Source of the DNA: Verrucomicrobiia bacterium | GTDB taxonomy: Bacteria; Verrucomicrobiota; Verrucomicrobiia; Limisphaerales; JADLHS01 | Direction: 5' to 3' | DNA length: 64,000 nucleotides | Assembly (NCBI GenBank): GCA_026125285.1 | Contig: JAHCLO010000018.1 | Span: 1 to 64,000 of the forward strand | Shown: piece by piece, positions 34,995 to 44,926 of the stretch | Position numbering within the stretch: position 1 is the stretch's first letter | Layout: every line of letters begins with the position of its first letter | The notes under the pieces: generated by a model | Database searches by the model: none | Told to the model about the DNA's origin: nothing | The model's input: the letters and a program-made list of their open reading frames with translations, nothing else | Position numbers and translations under genes: made by a program

Positions 34995-35757
34995 TCAGGC
35001 TGCCAGCGGCAGGGTGTCGTTGCGAGCGGCGTGTTGGTCGAGTCTGTACTTCCAGAACTCCTCCAGCCTGCGGCTGCTATGCAGACAGCGCAGCGCGAGG
35101 ATGTTTTCGGCGCCGGACTCCGACCAGAACATGCCCGACTGTTTGCACCGCCCCCCGATCACGGTCTTGCAACCCGCTTCCACCACGCCCGAACCGATGA
35201 ACCAGCCCGCCGCCCGGAACGTGCCGTATTGCATCCGGCTCACGTTGCGCACGAAGTATCCCAAGGCCTGCTCCACCGCCGCTGCCCGCGGCGTGCCCGC
35301 GCACTGTTGGCGCGTCTCTTGAATCAGCGCCTGAACCTTGTCTTTGAGCAGCCGTTTGGCCCAACGGCGCAGCCGCTTTTTGTAGTCGGGATGGTCCTTG
35401 CCGATCCACGCCTCCAACACGTGGCCGGCGTGTTCCAGGGCGTGATAAAAGTCCACGATCTGCACGCAGTCTTTGAAACACAGCCGGCCCATGTTTTCCA
35501 GGCCCGCCGCTCCGTCAATCAACAACACCCCCTGGCCGGCGCTGCCCAGGCCACGGCCAATGGCCTCCCGCCGCAATAACGGCCCGAATTCATCAATGGA
35601 CGCGAAACTCGAAACGTAGGTCGTGGATTCGTAGTCCCGCACCGGATGGCCCTGCTCATCAGTCCGGTGCTGGGTGAAGACACAGCCCAGGTAAACCTGG
35701 CGCGTCTTGGCCGTGCCGTCGGACTGCTTCCCGCGCCGGCCCTTCAACTCCGGGGCC
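34995..35757 (-). pseudogene. ISKra4-like transposase, 5'-truncated
   Basis: The readable ~250 residues carry the features I associate with the ISKra4 family: ELKGRRGKQSDGTAKTRQVYLG, VLLIDGAAGLENMGRLCF, QIVDFYHALEHAGHVLEAW, SGVVEAGCKTVIGGRCKQSG, and SGAENILALRCLHSS. The N-terminal part of the transposase is missing. Upstream of about 35757 the frame runs into sequence that belongs, on the other strand, to an IS4-type gene. It is an inactive remnant. Confidence 0.8.
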
Positions 35758-36654
35758 GCCAGCGGCGCTTTGCTGGACGTGGTGCTGGGCAACTTGCACC
35801 AACACGATCTGCGCTTGTTCCACCGGTTGTGGGACGGCCTCAAGGCCGGCGACATCCTGCTCGGCGACCGTGCCTACGGCGATTATGTCACGCTGGCGGG
35901 CCTGCCCCGGCAGGGCGTGGACGTGGTGGCGCGGTTGCACCAGGCCCGCAAGGTGTACTTTCGCCGGGCCAAACGGCTGGGTCACGCCGACGGCGTGTTC
36001 ACCTGGCGCAAGGGCTGCATGCAGTCCACGATCCTGACGCCGGAGCAATGGGCGGCGCTGCCGGAGGAAATCCAGGTGCGGATCGTGCGTTTCAGCGCCG
36101 CGTGCCGGGGCTTTCGCACCCAGCGCATCACGCTGGTGACCACGCTGCTGGACGCCGAACTGTATCCGGCGGTGGAACTGATCGCATTGTATCTCCGGCG
36201 CTGGCGCATCGAACTGTGCCTGCGCGATGTGAAAACGACCCTGGGACTGGAACAACTGCGCTGCCAGTCACCGGCGATGGTGCGCAAGGAACTGCTGGCC
36301 GGATTGATCGCCCACAACCTCATTCGCTGCGTGCTGGCGGAGGCGGCGCAGGTTTACGAGGCCGAACTGGAGCGGCTCAGTTTCAAGGGCGCGGTGGATG
36401 CCCTCCGCCAATACAGCGCGGTGATCGCGCAGGCCCGAACCCACCGGCTGAAACGAAAACTGTGGGCGGATTTGCTCCGCACGCTGGCCCGCGACCGGGT
36501 ACCGCTGCGTCCCGGACGCACCGAGCCGCGGGCGGTCAAACGACGCCCCAAACCCTTTCCCTTGCTCAATCGTCCACGGCGACAGTTCGTCGAACTCCCG
36601 CATCGCAACAGCCGCTGGCGCGGTGGACCCCGCAAATTTCAGGGCCTTAACTAA
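35757..36654 (+). pseudogene. IS4-family transposase, 5'-truncated
   Basis: The ~300 residues from GALLDVVLGNLHQHDLRLFH onward contain the second catalytic aspartate region (GDILLGDRAYGDYV) and the C-terminal Y-x2-R-x3-E-x6-K signature (YLRRWRIELCLRDVKTTLG). The first catalytic aspartate domain is absent. The truncation point abuts that of the ISKra4-like remnant, so the two transposase genes are joined at their broken 5' ends. The C-terminal end appears complete. Confidence 0.8.
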
Positions 36655-36805
36655 CCGCCATTCTTGACCGACCCCTTTATGAACTTCGGTTTACAGCACT
36701 AGGGCTCGGCTCTCCGGCACACGCCGGCGCGTTGTCCCCGTTCCCGAAGAGCAGACACCGCTTGACCATTCATTAGAAGCCGTATTGATTAGGCCATTAT
36801 CTCGG

Positions 36806-37111
36806 ATGAATACGCCGCCCGAAGATATCAACAAGAAAGGCTCCGGCTCGGAGTTGGGATGGGGTACGATACTCACCATCGTAGTCGCACTATCCATTTC
36901 CCGCGCGTGTGACAGTGGGAGCCAGCCTCAGACTCAAAGTGCCAAACCCGTCGTCACCGTCTTTATTCCCTTTCCGTCCGGTGGTCGCTTGATTCCTCAT
37001 TCCCGGGTGGTAATACTGAAACAGAAACCGGGATACATCAAGTTCAGGACCGCCGACGGCCGCATTATTGAGCATAGCGGACAATACCAAGTTCAGACGA
37101 GCAAGCCATAG
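36806..37111 (+). CDS. Hypothetical protein, possible lipoprotein or single-span membrane protein
   Basis: The 101-residue product starts MNTPPEDINKKGSG. It has one hydrophobic segment (WGTILTIVVALSIS) followed by RACDSG and a polar C-terminal part (VVTVFIPFPSGGRLIPHSRVVILKQKPGY). The cysteine after the hydrophobic stretch could be a lipidation site, but the lipobox is poor. I do not recognise it. It lies between transposase debris and other unknown genes. Confidence 0.4.
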   Translation: MNTPPEDINKKGSGSELGWGTILTIVVALSISRACDSGSQPQTQSAKPVVTVFIPFPSGGRLIPHSRVVILKQKPGYIKFRTADGRIIEHSGQYQVQTSKP

Positions 37112-37519
37112 TACTTCGCCCCTCCGCGACGAGCACTGGCCACCATCAACGTGGCGGAACGACGCTACAGTCACCTTTCGCGATTCACTACGATATGCAT
37201 GCATTTCGTCTCTCAAGCACCATACGATGGAATCGCCTGGGATCTTGGACGACTGAAGCGTCTCTGGCACTTTTGAGCAGGGATTGCAACGCGCTTGGGT
37301 GTGGCGAGCGCGGGCGGTTGCGCGGCCGCGGACATGCGGGTTTTTGTGGCTCGACAGCTATGGGGTCGCGGAGTATGTAAGTCTTCATGGTGTCTGTCCT
37401 CAGTTCATTGGTTCTCTGGGGCGCGAGTCCCCCAACTTGTGGCTCGAAGTTCTGGCTCGCGGTTCGCAACCCACGCTTACTCCGAGGAGAAAACACCGCT
37501 TTCGTTCGCAGCGAAAGCC
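37112..37519. other. 408-base stretch without a supported gene
   Basis: On the minus strand a 66-codon frame from ATG 37388 to 37188 begins MKTYILRDPIAVEPQ and then turns into arginine/proline-rich sequence. It has no visible ribosome-binding site and no recognised family, so I do not call it a gene. Nothing else stands out. The region directly follows the transposase remnants and may be IS or integration debris. Confidence 0.4.
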
Positions 37520-38071
37520 ATGCTGACTAGGCCGATAGACGCGCTCGCTCTTATGGCAATGAAACCCAGCACCGAACAACTTCAGAAGTCAATCAACATC
37601 ATCTGCAAAGTTATCGCACAGATTCCGTGCTTTCATCTTTACGAGGAGTATGTCGCGAATCGTTTCTCCAGTTCGGAGGCTGAGACTTCCCTCAAAGCCA
37701 TGACCCACAACGCAGCACTCGACTCAGCTTTGATTAGTCTTCGCTGCTTCAATGAGTTCTTCGCTGCCAACCGCAAGAACGACGATATTCGTGCCAGCGA
37801 CTTTCCTGGCGTTAGGATGCAACGATTTCTCCGACAAAACGAGGCGACGGCCATCCACAAGTATTTAGCTCATATCACCATCACTCGTTCGGATGTCGTT
37901 ACGAAGCCGTGGTTCCTTGACAACATGGTTCTGCTCGGCTTGCAGCACGGCGTTGAATTTCTTTCTGCCATCGAAACGACTTTCCCTCCCACGAGCGATG
38001 CGGGGCAAGCCGAGTTGCGCGGCGTCCGAGAAGCAGCACGCCTGCTGATCTCCAAAATCACCAAACGATAA
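37520..38071 (+). CDS. Hypothetical helical protein
   Basis: The product, about 183 residues (starting MLTRPIDALALMAMKPSTE; a later ATG at 37553 is possible), is mostly helical with no membrane segment. It has IICKVIAQIPCFHLYEEYVA, ALDSALISLRCFNEFFA, NEATAIHKYLAHITITRSD and a C-terminal REAARLLISKITK. The helical layout with HKYLAH is loosely like HEPN-type proteins, but I cannot assign it. The 96-residue gene downstream begins six bases later, so the two form an operon. Confidence 0.55.
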   Translation: MLTRPIDALALMAMKPSTEQLQKSINIICKVIAQIPCFHLYEEYVANRFSSSEAETSLKAMTHNAALDSALISLRCFNEFFAANRKNDDIRASDFPGVRMQRFLRQNEATAIHKYLAHITITRSDVVTKPWFLDNMVLLGLQHGVEFLSAIETTFPPTSDAGQAELRGVREAARLLISKITKR

Positions 38072-38076
38072 TCACC

Positions 38077-38367
38077 ATGTTTGACTTCATTAACTGGAAT
38101 AGAGCAGCACTTGCGTTAGAACGTGCAGCGAGTAGCGCGGCAAGTGGAGATGAGCGCATGACCGCCCACCATCTCGACAAGGTTCGGCGTCTGCTTCCAG
38201 GGACGCGATTCAACCTCAACCAGGTGCGTGCGCTCCTCTCTTTGTATGACCGCGTTCTTGCCGCTGCCCAAGGACTTAGCGGCACGATACCAATAAGACA
38301 GAACTGCGAGGAGATGAAGAAGGTTTTGGAAGAATACAAAGAAACGGAGTGGCCGGAATCGGCCTAG
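38077..38367 (+). CDS. Hypothetical small helical protein
   Basis: The 96-residue product (MFDFINWNRAALALERAASS ... NLNQVRALLSLYDRVLAAAQG ... MKKVLEEYKETEWPESA) is predicted to be helical and soluble. It starts six bases after the preceding gene and is probably co-transcribed with it. No family is recognised. The codon usage is less GC-rich than that of the core genes, in keeping with an acquired region. Confidence 0.5.
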   Translation: MFDFINWNRAALALERAASSAASGDERMTAHHLDKVRRLLPGTRFNLNQVRALLSLYDRVLAAAQGLSGTIPIRQNCEEMKKVLEEYKETEWPESA

Positions 38368-38476
38368 GCCGCAAAGGATTGGAAACGACAGGCGCGGAGG
38401 GGACATCGCCTTGTTTGAGGGTGTGATCGCGCCGAACGTCCAATGCCATTTCCCGGCGGCCAGCGTCAAAGGCACT

Positions 38477-39685
38477 TCACAATACTTCTTGCGAATCACC
38501 CCCCAGTTCTGCCTTCACCGCTATGAATTGTTCAAGCGCGAAGGCCAGGTCTTCCCGCGTGTGCGCGGCGGACATTTGGGTGCGGATGCGCGCCTTGCCT
38601 TGCGGGACCACGGGATAGCTAAACGCGACCACATACACTCCTCGCGCCAACATCCGTTCGGCGAACTGCGCCGCCAGCGGCGCGTCACCGAACATCACCG
38701 GAACGATTGGATGTTCGCCCGGCAGAATCTTGAAACCCGCCTTCGTCATGCCCTCGCGAAAGAACTTCGTGTTGGCCTCCAGCCGGTCACGCAATTCGGT
38801 GGAGCGATTCAACAACTCCAGCACCTTGAGCGTGCCGGCGACAATGCTCGGCGCGAGCGTGTTGGAGAACAGATAAGGCCGTGAGCGCTGGCGCAGGTAC
38901 TCGATGATCTCCTTGCGGCCACTGGTGTAACCGCCGCTGGCGCCGCCCAGCGCCTTGCCCATCGTGCCGGTGAGGATGTCCACCCGGCCCATCACGCCGC
39001 AATGTTCGTGCGTGCCGCGACCTTGCTTGCCCATGAAGCCGACCGAGTGCGAATCGTCCACCATCACCAAGGCGCTGTACTTCTCGGCGAGATCACAAAT
39101 CGCCGGCAGGTTGGCGAGGTAGCCATCCATCGAGAACACGCCATCCGTGGCGATCATTTTGAAGCGGGCCTGCCTGGCGTCGGCTTCCTGCAACTTCGCC
39201 TCCAGTTCGGCCATATCGTTGTTCTTGTAGCGATAGCGCTGCGCTTTGCAGAGCCGGATGCCGTCAATGATCGAGGCGTGGTTCAGTTCGTCTGAGATCA
39301 CCGCATCCTCCGGGCCAAGCAGCGTCTCGAACAAGCCGCCGTTGGCATCAAAACAGGACGAATAGAGAATCGTGTCCTCCACCCCCAGAAACTCACTGAG
39401 CTTTGCCTCCAACTGTTTGTGCGGCGATTGCGTGCCGCAAATGAAGCGTACGCTGGCCATGCCGTAGCCCCAATTATCCAGACCGGTTTTGGCCGCGTCG
39501 CGCACTTCGGGATGTTGGGCCAGACCGAGATAATTATTGGCGCACAGAATCAGCACCGGTTCGCCCTCCGCAACGCGCACGCGAGAGCCCTGTGGGGTGC
39601 TGATGACGCGCTCGGATTTGTAGAGGCCGGCGCCGCGGATGTCCTCGAGTTGGCGGGTCAGATGTTGTTGCAGTGGTCCAAACAT
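38477..39685 (-). CDS. kbl: Glycine C-acetyltransferase (2-amino-3-ketobutyrate CoA ligase)
   Basis: This 402-residue PLP enzyme of the alpha-oxoamine synthase family cleaves 2-amino-3-ketobutyrate with CoA to glycine and acetyl-CoA, the second step of threonine breakdown. [11 protein letters not shown], the PLP-binding [22 protein letters not shown], and [17 protein letters not shown] with the Schiff-base lysine are all present. The partner dehydrogenase tdh lies about 3.4 kb upstream in the same direction, with three other genes between them. Confidence 0.95.
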   Translation of the reverse strand: MFGPLQQHLTRQLEDIRGAGLYKSERVISTPQGSRVRVAEGEPVLILCANNYLGLAQHPEVRDAAKTGLDNWGYGMASVRFICGTQSPHKQLEAKLSEFLGVEDTILYSSCFDANGGLFETLLGPEDAVISDELNHASIIDGIRLCKAQRYRYKNNDMAELEAKLQEADARQARFKMIATDGVFSMDGYLANLPAICDLAEKYSALVMVDDSHSVGFMGKQGRGTHEHCGVMGRVDILTGTMGKALGGASGGYTSGRKEIIEYLRQRSRPYLFSNTLAPSIVAGTLKVLELLNRSTELRDRLEANTKFFREGMTKAGFKILPGEHPIVPVMFGDAPLAAQFAERMLARGVYVVAFSYPVVPQGKARIRTQMSAAHTREDLAFALEQFIAVKAELGGDSQEVL

Positions 39686-39710
39686 GGCTTTGATGGGGTT
39701 GAGGTGAAGT

Positions 39711-41156
39711 TCAGTGAATTCGCTCTGCCGTAAAGATCACGCGATAATTCCGGTCTGGGTCGCACGCGACAGGATTCGGCACCAGGATGAAATCATCCGT
39801 GATGACCGGGTGGAGGTCCGCGCCTTCGATCACCTTGATTTTGCGGATGCGCTGCGGAAGAAACGCCACGAACGGCCGGCCCCCGCGCTGCGAGCCGTTG
39901 GGGTTAATCGGCTGGAAACTCGCGGTGCCGCGATTGGGCTTGATTGTGAAGCTGTACACCCCTTCCGTTTCAGTCAGCGTTTGCTCGAACGCCTTTGGCC
40001 GGTCAGCCATGCGCGCCTTCCAGGCGGGATCGCCATAGAAGACCACAAAGTCACGATCGAACACCAACCCGCGTGCGTCATTGGCCGTAAGCCGGGCGGC
40101 TTGGGCGGCAGCGCTGGGCGTGGGACGAACCGCGAGTCGGCCATTGGCATCGGTTTTGGCTTCGATCAATTCTGGAAAGAAGGTGGCCAGTCGGTGAATG
40201 AGCGCGTGATGATTGGCAAAAAACGATTCGGTGAGCGTGTAGCGGCCCGGTTGCTCGACAAAGTAATCCAGCAGTCCCCAGCCCATGTAGCCGTACCAGG
40301 TGGGCACGGTGTAACCGGGCATTTGAAGAACTCCCGCGCTATTGAACCACGAGAGCGCCATGCAGTCCGGCTGGTCAATGTGTCCCATGAGACAATTGCC
40401 AATGGGAAGATAGACCTTGGGATTGGGGGACTGAATCGGGAAACGTTTGCCTTCTGTGTCGAGCCCATAGAGACGACCGTCCGCGTGCTTGAAGAACCCG
40501 TTCTGGTAGCGGAAGCCGATCATCCAATCGCGTTCCGTGGCGTGGCCGGAAGTGACGAACAAATCAGCACGATAATCGTTTAACGTGTCCACCAGCGCTT
40601 TCGTGGTATCATCCGGGCCTTTGAGTTCCACCGCTGGGCCGCCAGATTCTTTGCGCACCATCCGGCCTTGTTTGAGTTCGCAGTACCAAACCCCTTCCTC
40701 GACCATGTCCATCGCCAGTTCCGTTCCCGAGGCCACCTTGCGCACCGTCAAGGGTTCGCGATGCTGCGCGATCTTCAAAGCGTTGGCAGCATCGTAACCC
40801 GTGAGGATGCCCCAGAAGCAATCGGCGTAGGGATCATCGTCAAAGCGCCGCGTCAACTGATGCACCTGTGTGCCGAACTCGCGGGTGGCTTCCCCGGGTT
40901 GCGCCACAAAGCAAACAAACCGTGGGAACTGTTCCCGCAAGGCCGGCAGGGTTTCCTCCGGCCCCTCCCGAAACGTGAAAACGGTCGCCGCATGTTTCTC
41001 CCGCAAGACGTCCACCACTTTGGCCCAGCCAGCATCGGCCTGGGTTTCCCGCGAAACGACCACGGCATATCCTCCGCGGTCCGCCAACGTCAATGCGGGA
41101 AACGCAATTCCAAACAGAAACACGCCCGTCAACAGGCTGCAGCTTTGAATTTTCAT
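39711..41156 (-). CDS. Secreted protein with a possible caspase/gingipain-like (C25-type) fold
   Basis: The 481-residue product begins with a signal peptide ([20 protein letters not shown], cleavage near ADR). The next part has alternating strands and helices ([37 protein letters not shown]). Later come [12 protein letters not shown] and [12 protein letters not shown], a histidine and a cysteine in the order seen in peptidases of the caspase/C25 clan. The catalytic assignment is inference. ATG 41156 is chosen for the signal peptide; the long open frame upstream lies inside the next gene on another frame. It may form an operon with the TRIC-type and DUF3472 genes upstream. Confidence 0.6.
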   Translation of the reverse strand: MKIQSCSLLTGVFLFGIAFPALTLADRGGYAVVVSRETQADAGWAKVVDVLREKHAATVFTFREGPEETLPALREQFPRFVCFVAQPGEATREFGTQVHQLTRRFDDDPYADCFWGILTGYDAANALKIAQHREPLTVRKVASGTELAMDMVEEGVWYCELKQGRMVRKESGGPAVELKGPDDTTKALVDTLNDYRADLFVTSGHATERDWMIGFRYQNGFFKHADGRLYGLDTEGKRFPIQSPNPKVYLPIGNCLMGHIDQPDCMALSWFNSAGVLQMPGYTVPTWYGYMGWGLLDYFVEQPGRYTLTESFFANHHALIHRLATFFPELIEAKTDANGRLAVRPTPSAAAQAARLTANDARGLVFDRDFVVFYGDPAWKARMADRPKAFEQTLTETEGVYSFTIKPNRGTASFQPINPNGSQRGGRPFVAFLPQRIRKIKVIEGADLHPVITDDFILVPNPVACDPDRNYRVIFTAERIH

Positions 41157-41182
41157 GGAATAAGCAGTCGTTGTATGCCGTT

Positions 41183-41812
41183 TCAATTCCTCCCCGCTTC
41201 GAAGATCGGCAGGGAAATCTTCCAGCGGATGCCCAGCAACCGCAACAGTAGCACCACGCCAATGCCAGCCCCCGTGACCGCCACGCCCCGGATACCCGCG
41301 CACTTCAGTGCCATGAACACACTCGCCCCCGCGAGCGCCGCTGTGGCGTAAAGATGAATCTGCGGCTGAAAGACCAACGGCACTTCGCCCAGCAAGACAT
41401 CCCGAACGATCCCCCCCGCCACGCCGGTAATCACGCCCAGCAACACGCACACCGGAGCGGAAAGTCCGAGTAAATGTCCCTTGGCCGTGCCGATGACCGT
41501 GAACAATGCCAGCGCAAACGCGTCCGCCACCAGCAGCGCCCGCCTGGGCAGTGCCCACAATCGCACGATCGCAAACGTCAATAACGCCGTGACCGTTCCG
41601 TTGATCAAGAAATCCGGCACGCGCAACCAGGCGACAGGCAAATCGCCCACCAACACGTCACGCACGGTGCCGCCACCAAACGAAGTCGCCAAGGCCAGCA
41701 CGACCACGCCAAACAAGTCTATACGTTTTCCCCGCGCTGCCAGCACACCGCCCATTGCCGCTACGGAAATGGCCGCGTGTTCGACTACGGTCTGGACCCA
41801 TGGCGTGTTCAT
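41183..41812 (-). CDS. TRIC/YadS (UPF0126) family cation channel protein
   Basis: This 209-residue membrane protein has about seven helices arranged as a duplicated three-helix unit. Each half carries the family motif: GGGTVRDVLVGDLP and GGIVRDVLLGEVP. Bacterial homologs form trimeric potassium-permeable channels. Its ATG overlaps the stop of the DUF3472 gene (ATGA). Confidence 0.92.
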   Translation of the reverse strand: MNTPWVQTVVEHAAISVAAMGGVLAARGKRIDLFGVVVLALATSFGGGTVRDVLVGDLPVAWLRVPDFLINGTVTALLTFAIVRLWALPRRALLVADAFALALFTVIGTAKGHLLGLSAPVCVLLGVITGVAGGIVRDVLLGEVPLVFQPQIHLYATAALAGASVFMALKCAGIRGVAVTGAGIGVVLLLRLLGIRWKISLPIFEAGRN

Positions 41813-43095
41813 TCCGCTCCAGCCGTGCCCGGTGACGCGGGCAGCTTTAGGACCGGTGGTTTGCCAAGTGGCGGCCGCGTGAACTTCTCGCCAAACTGCG
41901 TGAAGCCGGCCACGAATCCACCGTGACTCAGGAAAAATTGGCCGTCCTCGACCCCCATGAAGCGATCCAGGCGGTCCTGCCGCCCGGTCGGATCGTGACT
42001 GAACGTGGCGGTGGTGAGTTCAATCCATTCACTCGCAGGGGTGCGAATCCATTGGTTGCCATATCGCGCCTTGCGCACCACGTGACCGGTGCTGCCCCAG
42101 AAATTCTCGCTGAAGCTGTGCGGTCGCCGCAGCCACCCTCCTTCCTTGGGCGCTCGCCACGACGAGATCAGCATCCACTCCTGCTTGTCGGGGTGAAAGT
42201 AGTAGCCCGAGAAAATCGTGAAGGTTTCATTCGTGGGCTGCGCCGTGACGATGAATCGCTGTGTCTCGCCGGTCTTCCAGAGATATTTCAGATGACTGTG
42301 GCCGCCGGTGCCCTCGTTGCCAAAGTCGCCTGTGTAAACCCCCTCCCCTTTGCCCATGAGTTTGACGCGGTTCTCGTCAACGACTTTCTTCCGATCCACC
42401 GCTTCGTTGCCACTGTCCCAGACGCTGAAGATGATCCTGCGCTCCGTGAGGCTGTTGACCTGCATTCCGAAGTAACCGCGATGCCAGCCGCAGGCCATAT
42501 AGAACGTAGTGACCGGGTCTTCGATTGCGGTTACTTCGCAATAAAAAGCCGCGATGTCCGTTCCTGTCGGCACGGGATAAGCCAGATGGACGGAGGCCGC
42601 ATTGCGACGTTCCTTGAGATTGAAGTGTGCGTCGGCCAACGGCGCGCCTTCCAATATCAAGGTCTCGAGCTCACCAAACGGCTTCCCGCGTTCGTTCAAC
42701 GATTCAAGCTCGAACCGCTGGTAGCCCGGCTGCGGAATGGTGAACGCACCGAAGTCGGCGGTCACTGGCGTGTCACTACCCGCACCCCTCACGCTGGTTT
42801 CCCGTGACTGTCCGGCAACCGTCAATTTGAGCCTCGATTCTGCTTCCGCAGACAGCTTCAACGTCAGCCGCGCCGTCACTTCCCCGGCTTGCTTGAATTC
42901 GCCGAACCAGACCACCTTGAGCTCGGGATCAGTCCACCGCGTCACACCGCCCCGCTGCGAAACCCGGGCGCCATCCGCATTCGGATCGAGGTAGGCGGTG
43001 TAAGCCGGCACGCGGAGTTCGACCGCTGCGACAGGCAGGGTCAGGGTTGTGGTGCCAATCAATGCTCCGCAAATAAAACATCCAATGCGCTTCAT
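41809..43095 (-). CDS. Secreted DUF3472 protein with DUF5077-like N-terminal domain
   Basis: The 428-residue product has a signal peptide (MKRIGCFICGALIGTTTLTL, cleavage near AVE). A lectin-like beta-sandwich follows (about 25-160: YTAYLDPN, RWTDPELKVVWFGEF). Then comes a DUF3472 region (ASVHLAYPVPTGTDIAAFYCEVT, FYMACGWHRGYFGMQ, GTGGHSHLKYLWKTGETQRF). Such proteins are common and often numerous in Verrucomicrobia and Bacteroidetes; their role in polysaccharide binding is presumed. ATG 43095 is preferred to a TTG three codons upstream. Confidence 0.83.
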   Translation of the reverse strand: MKRIGCFICGALIGTTTLTLPVAAVELRVPAYTAYLDPNADGARVSQRGGVTRWTDPELKVVWFGEFKQAGEVTARLTLKLSAEAESRLKLTVAGQSRETSVRGAGSDTPVTADFGAFTIPQPGYQRFELESLNERGKPFGELETLILEGAPLADAHFNLKERRNAASVHLAYPVPTGTDIAAFYCEVTAIEDPVTTFYMACGWHRGYFGMQVNSLTERRIIFSVWDSGNEAVDRKKVVDENRVKLMGKGEGVYTGDFGNEGTGGHSHLKYLWKTGETQRFIVTAQPTNETFTIFSGYYFHPDKQEWMLISSWRAPKEGGWLRRPHSFSENFWGSTGHVVRKARYGNQWIRTPASEWIELTTATFSHDPTGRQDRLDRFMGVEDGQFFLSHGGFVAGFTQFGEKFTRPPLGKPPVLKLPASPGTAGAE

Positions 43096-43100
43096 GTTGT

Positions 43101-44132
43101 TCAATTCTTCCAGTCCAGAATGACTTTGCCCGACATGCCGGTCTTCATTACTTCGAAGCCTTTTTCAAACTCCGTGTGATGAAAACGATGAGTGATCACC
43201 GGTTTGATGTCGAGGCCGCTCTGCAGCATCACGGTCATCTTGTACCAGGTATCGTACATTTCCCGGCCGTAGATGCCCTTGATCGTCAGCATATTGAAAA
43301 TGACCTGGTTCCAATCAATCGCCATTGCCTCCGGCGGAATGCCCAGCATGGCGATTTTGCCGCCGTGCGCCATGTTCGCGATCATGTCACTGAAGGCTCG
43401 CGCGTTGCCGGACATTTCCAGGCCCACATCAAAGCCCTCCGCCATGCCAAGCTGCTTCTGAATCTGCTTGAGGTCGCCGTTCTTCGCGACGTTCACCGCC
43501 ATGGTCGCGCCCATTTGCCGGGCCAGATCGAGTCGGTAATCGTTCACGTCCGTCACCACCACATAACGTGCGCCCGCGTGCTTGGCTATCGCCACCGCCA
43601 TCATCCCGATGGGGCCCGCGCCAGTGACCAATACGTCCTCGCCCAGCGTCGGAAAGGACAGCGCCGTGTGAACCGCATTGCCGAAGGGGTCAAAGATGGA
43701 AGCCACATCGAGATCAATCTCCGGCGCGTGATGCCAGACATTGGTCATGGGAAGGGAGAGCAACTCCGCGAACGCACCGGGCCGGTTTACCCCCACACCC
43801 TTGGTATCGGCGCAGAGATGCCGCCGCCCGGCCATGCAGTTCCGGCAACGCCCGCACACCACGTGACCTTCGCCGCTGACAATGTCTCCCGGCTTGAAGT
43901 CATAAACATTGGCGCCCACCGCCACGATTCGCCCCACGAATTCGTGGCCCACGACCATGGGCACGGGAATCGTCTTCTGCGCCCACGCATCCCATTTGTA
44001 AATGTGCAGGTCCGTGCCGCAGATCCCGGTGCGGTCCACGCGGATCAGCACGTCGTTGATGCCGATGGTAGGTTCGGGTACGTCCTCCAGCCACAAACCG
44101 GGCCGGGCTTCTTTTTTCACCAGTGCTTTCAT
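43101..44132 (-). CDS. tdh: L-threonine 3-dehydrogenase
   Basis: This 343-residue zinc- and NAD-dependent enzyme oxidises threonine to 2-amino-3-ketobutyrate. Catalytic zinc ligands lie in [13 protein letters not shown] and [12 protein letters not shown], the structural zinc site in [15 protein letters not shown], and the Rossmann loop in [18 protein letters not shown] 44132 has an AGGA ribosome-binding site seven bases upstream; the open frame before it is not conserved. It diverges from an XRE-cupin regulator, with operator-like repeats between them. Confidence 0.95.
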   Translation of the reverse strand: MKALVKKEARPGLWLEDVPEPTIGINDVLIRVDRTGICGTDLHIYKWDAWAQKTIPVPMVVGHEFVGRIVAVGANVYDFKPGDIVSGEGHVVCGRCRNCMAGRRHLCADTKGVGVNRPGAFAELLSLPMTNVWHHAPEIDLDVASIFDPFGNAVHTALSFPTLGEDVLVTGAGPIGMMAVAIAKHAGARYVVVTDVNDYRLDLARQMGATMAVNVAKNGDLKQIQKQLGMAEGFDVGLEMSGNARAFSDMIANMAHGGKIAMLGIPPEAMAIDWNQVIFNMLTIKGIYGREMYDTWYKMTVMLQSGLDIKPVITHRFHHTEFEKGFEVMKTGMSGKVILDWKN

Positions 44133-44234
44133 TGTCTTTTCCTGCTTCAAGTTGTCTTCCAACGCGCGCCCACCCTGAACGCTCCGTACTATCAAAAGGA
44201 TTGCCAGGGGGCCGGCGCGGCGGCATCATTTCCA

Positions 44235-44283
44235 GCATATTGGAAATTGCCTCCGATATCTTAGAGGCATGATTCCAATATGC
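44235..44283. promoter_or_regulatory. Operator-like inverted repeat between tdh and the XRE-cupin regulator
   Basis: Perfect 11-base inverted arms GCATATTGGAA (44235-44245) and TTCCAATATGC (44273-44283) are separated by 27 bases. A smaller TTCCA/TGGAA palindrome overlaps the first arm, and a further TTTCCGATATAC lies at 44292-44303. This AT-rich 70-base patch contrasts with the surrounding GC-rich DNA. The divergent regulator is the likely ligand. Confidence 0.6.
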
Positions 44284-44314
44284 AAGAACTATTTCCGATA
44301 TACTGTACAGAACC

Positions 44315-44926
44315 ATGAAATCAAAACAGAGCGCGGCAACCGCCAAAGCCCCGGCTCCAGGAGAGAGCGCCGACGCCATCAACCGCCATCTGGGGGCGCG
44401 CGTCAAACAACTGCGCACCGAGCGCGGCTGGTCCCTGGAAGACCTGGCCGGCGCCAGCGGCGTGAGCCGTTCCATGCTCAGCCAGATCGAACGCGAACAA
44501 GCCAACCCCACCCTGGCCGTCACGCAACGCATCGCCCAGTCATTTAGCATGAGCCTCGGTGATCTGCTGGAAAGTCCCGGTGCCACCTCTTCCATCACCG
44601 TGATTCGCGCCGAAGACCGCGCGTATCACTATCGTTCCGACAAAAACTGCCGCATCCGCACGCTCTCGCCGCTCAACCTCGAAAAGGACGTGGAGTTCTA
44701 CGAAGTGCAATTGCAGCCGGGTGGCGCGTTACGCAGCGCGCCGCACTTCGAGGGCACGCGCGAGTTTCTAACGGTGGAATCGGGGCAGGTCCGTGTGGAG
44801 TCTGGCACGGACGCCGAAACACTTCATCGCGGGGACTCCGTCAGCTATCGCGCGGATGTACCTCACGCTATCGTGAATATCGGACGCACTGAAGCTTCGG
44901 TGTTCCTGGTGGATATCTATCGCTGA
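44315..44926 (+). CDS. XRE-family transcriptional regulator with cupin domain
   Basis: The 203-residue product has a helix-turn-helix (about 27-82: RVKQLRTERGWSLEDLAGAS, VSRSMLSQIEREQANPTLAV) and a C-terminal cupin_2 sensor (about 125-200: FEGTREFLTVESGQVRVESG, GDSVSYRADVPHAIVNIG). Regulators of this layout usually control the divergent gene, here tdh, and sense a small amino-acid-like ligand. The 3' end overlaps the convergent caspase-like gene by ten bases. Confidence 0.9.
   Translation: MKSKQSAATAKAPAPGESADAINRHLGARVKQLRTERGWSLEDLAGASGVSRSMLSQIEREQANPTLAVTQRIAQSFSMSLGDLLESPGATSSITVIRAEDRAYHYRSDKNCRIRTLSPLNLEKDVEFYEVQLQPGGALRSAPHFEGTREFLTVESGQVRVESGTDAETLHRGDSVSYRADVPHAIVNIGRTEASVFLVDIYR

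Noticed and set aside
35646..36650. Second long plus-strand frame over the IS4-type remnant
   Set aside because: The IS4 catalytic motifs read only in the frame ending at 36654; this one is a shifted shadow.
41157..41558. N-terminal extension of the C25-like protein
   Set aside because: It lies inside the TRIC-type gene in another frame; a signal peptide starts at 41156.
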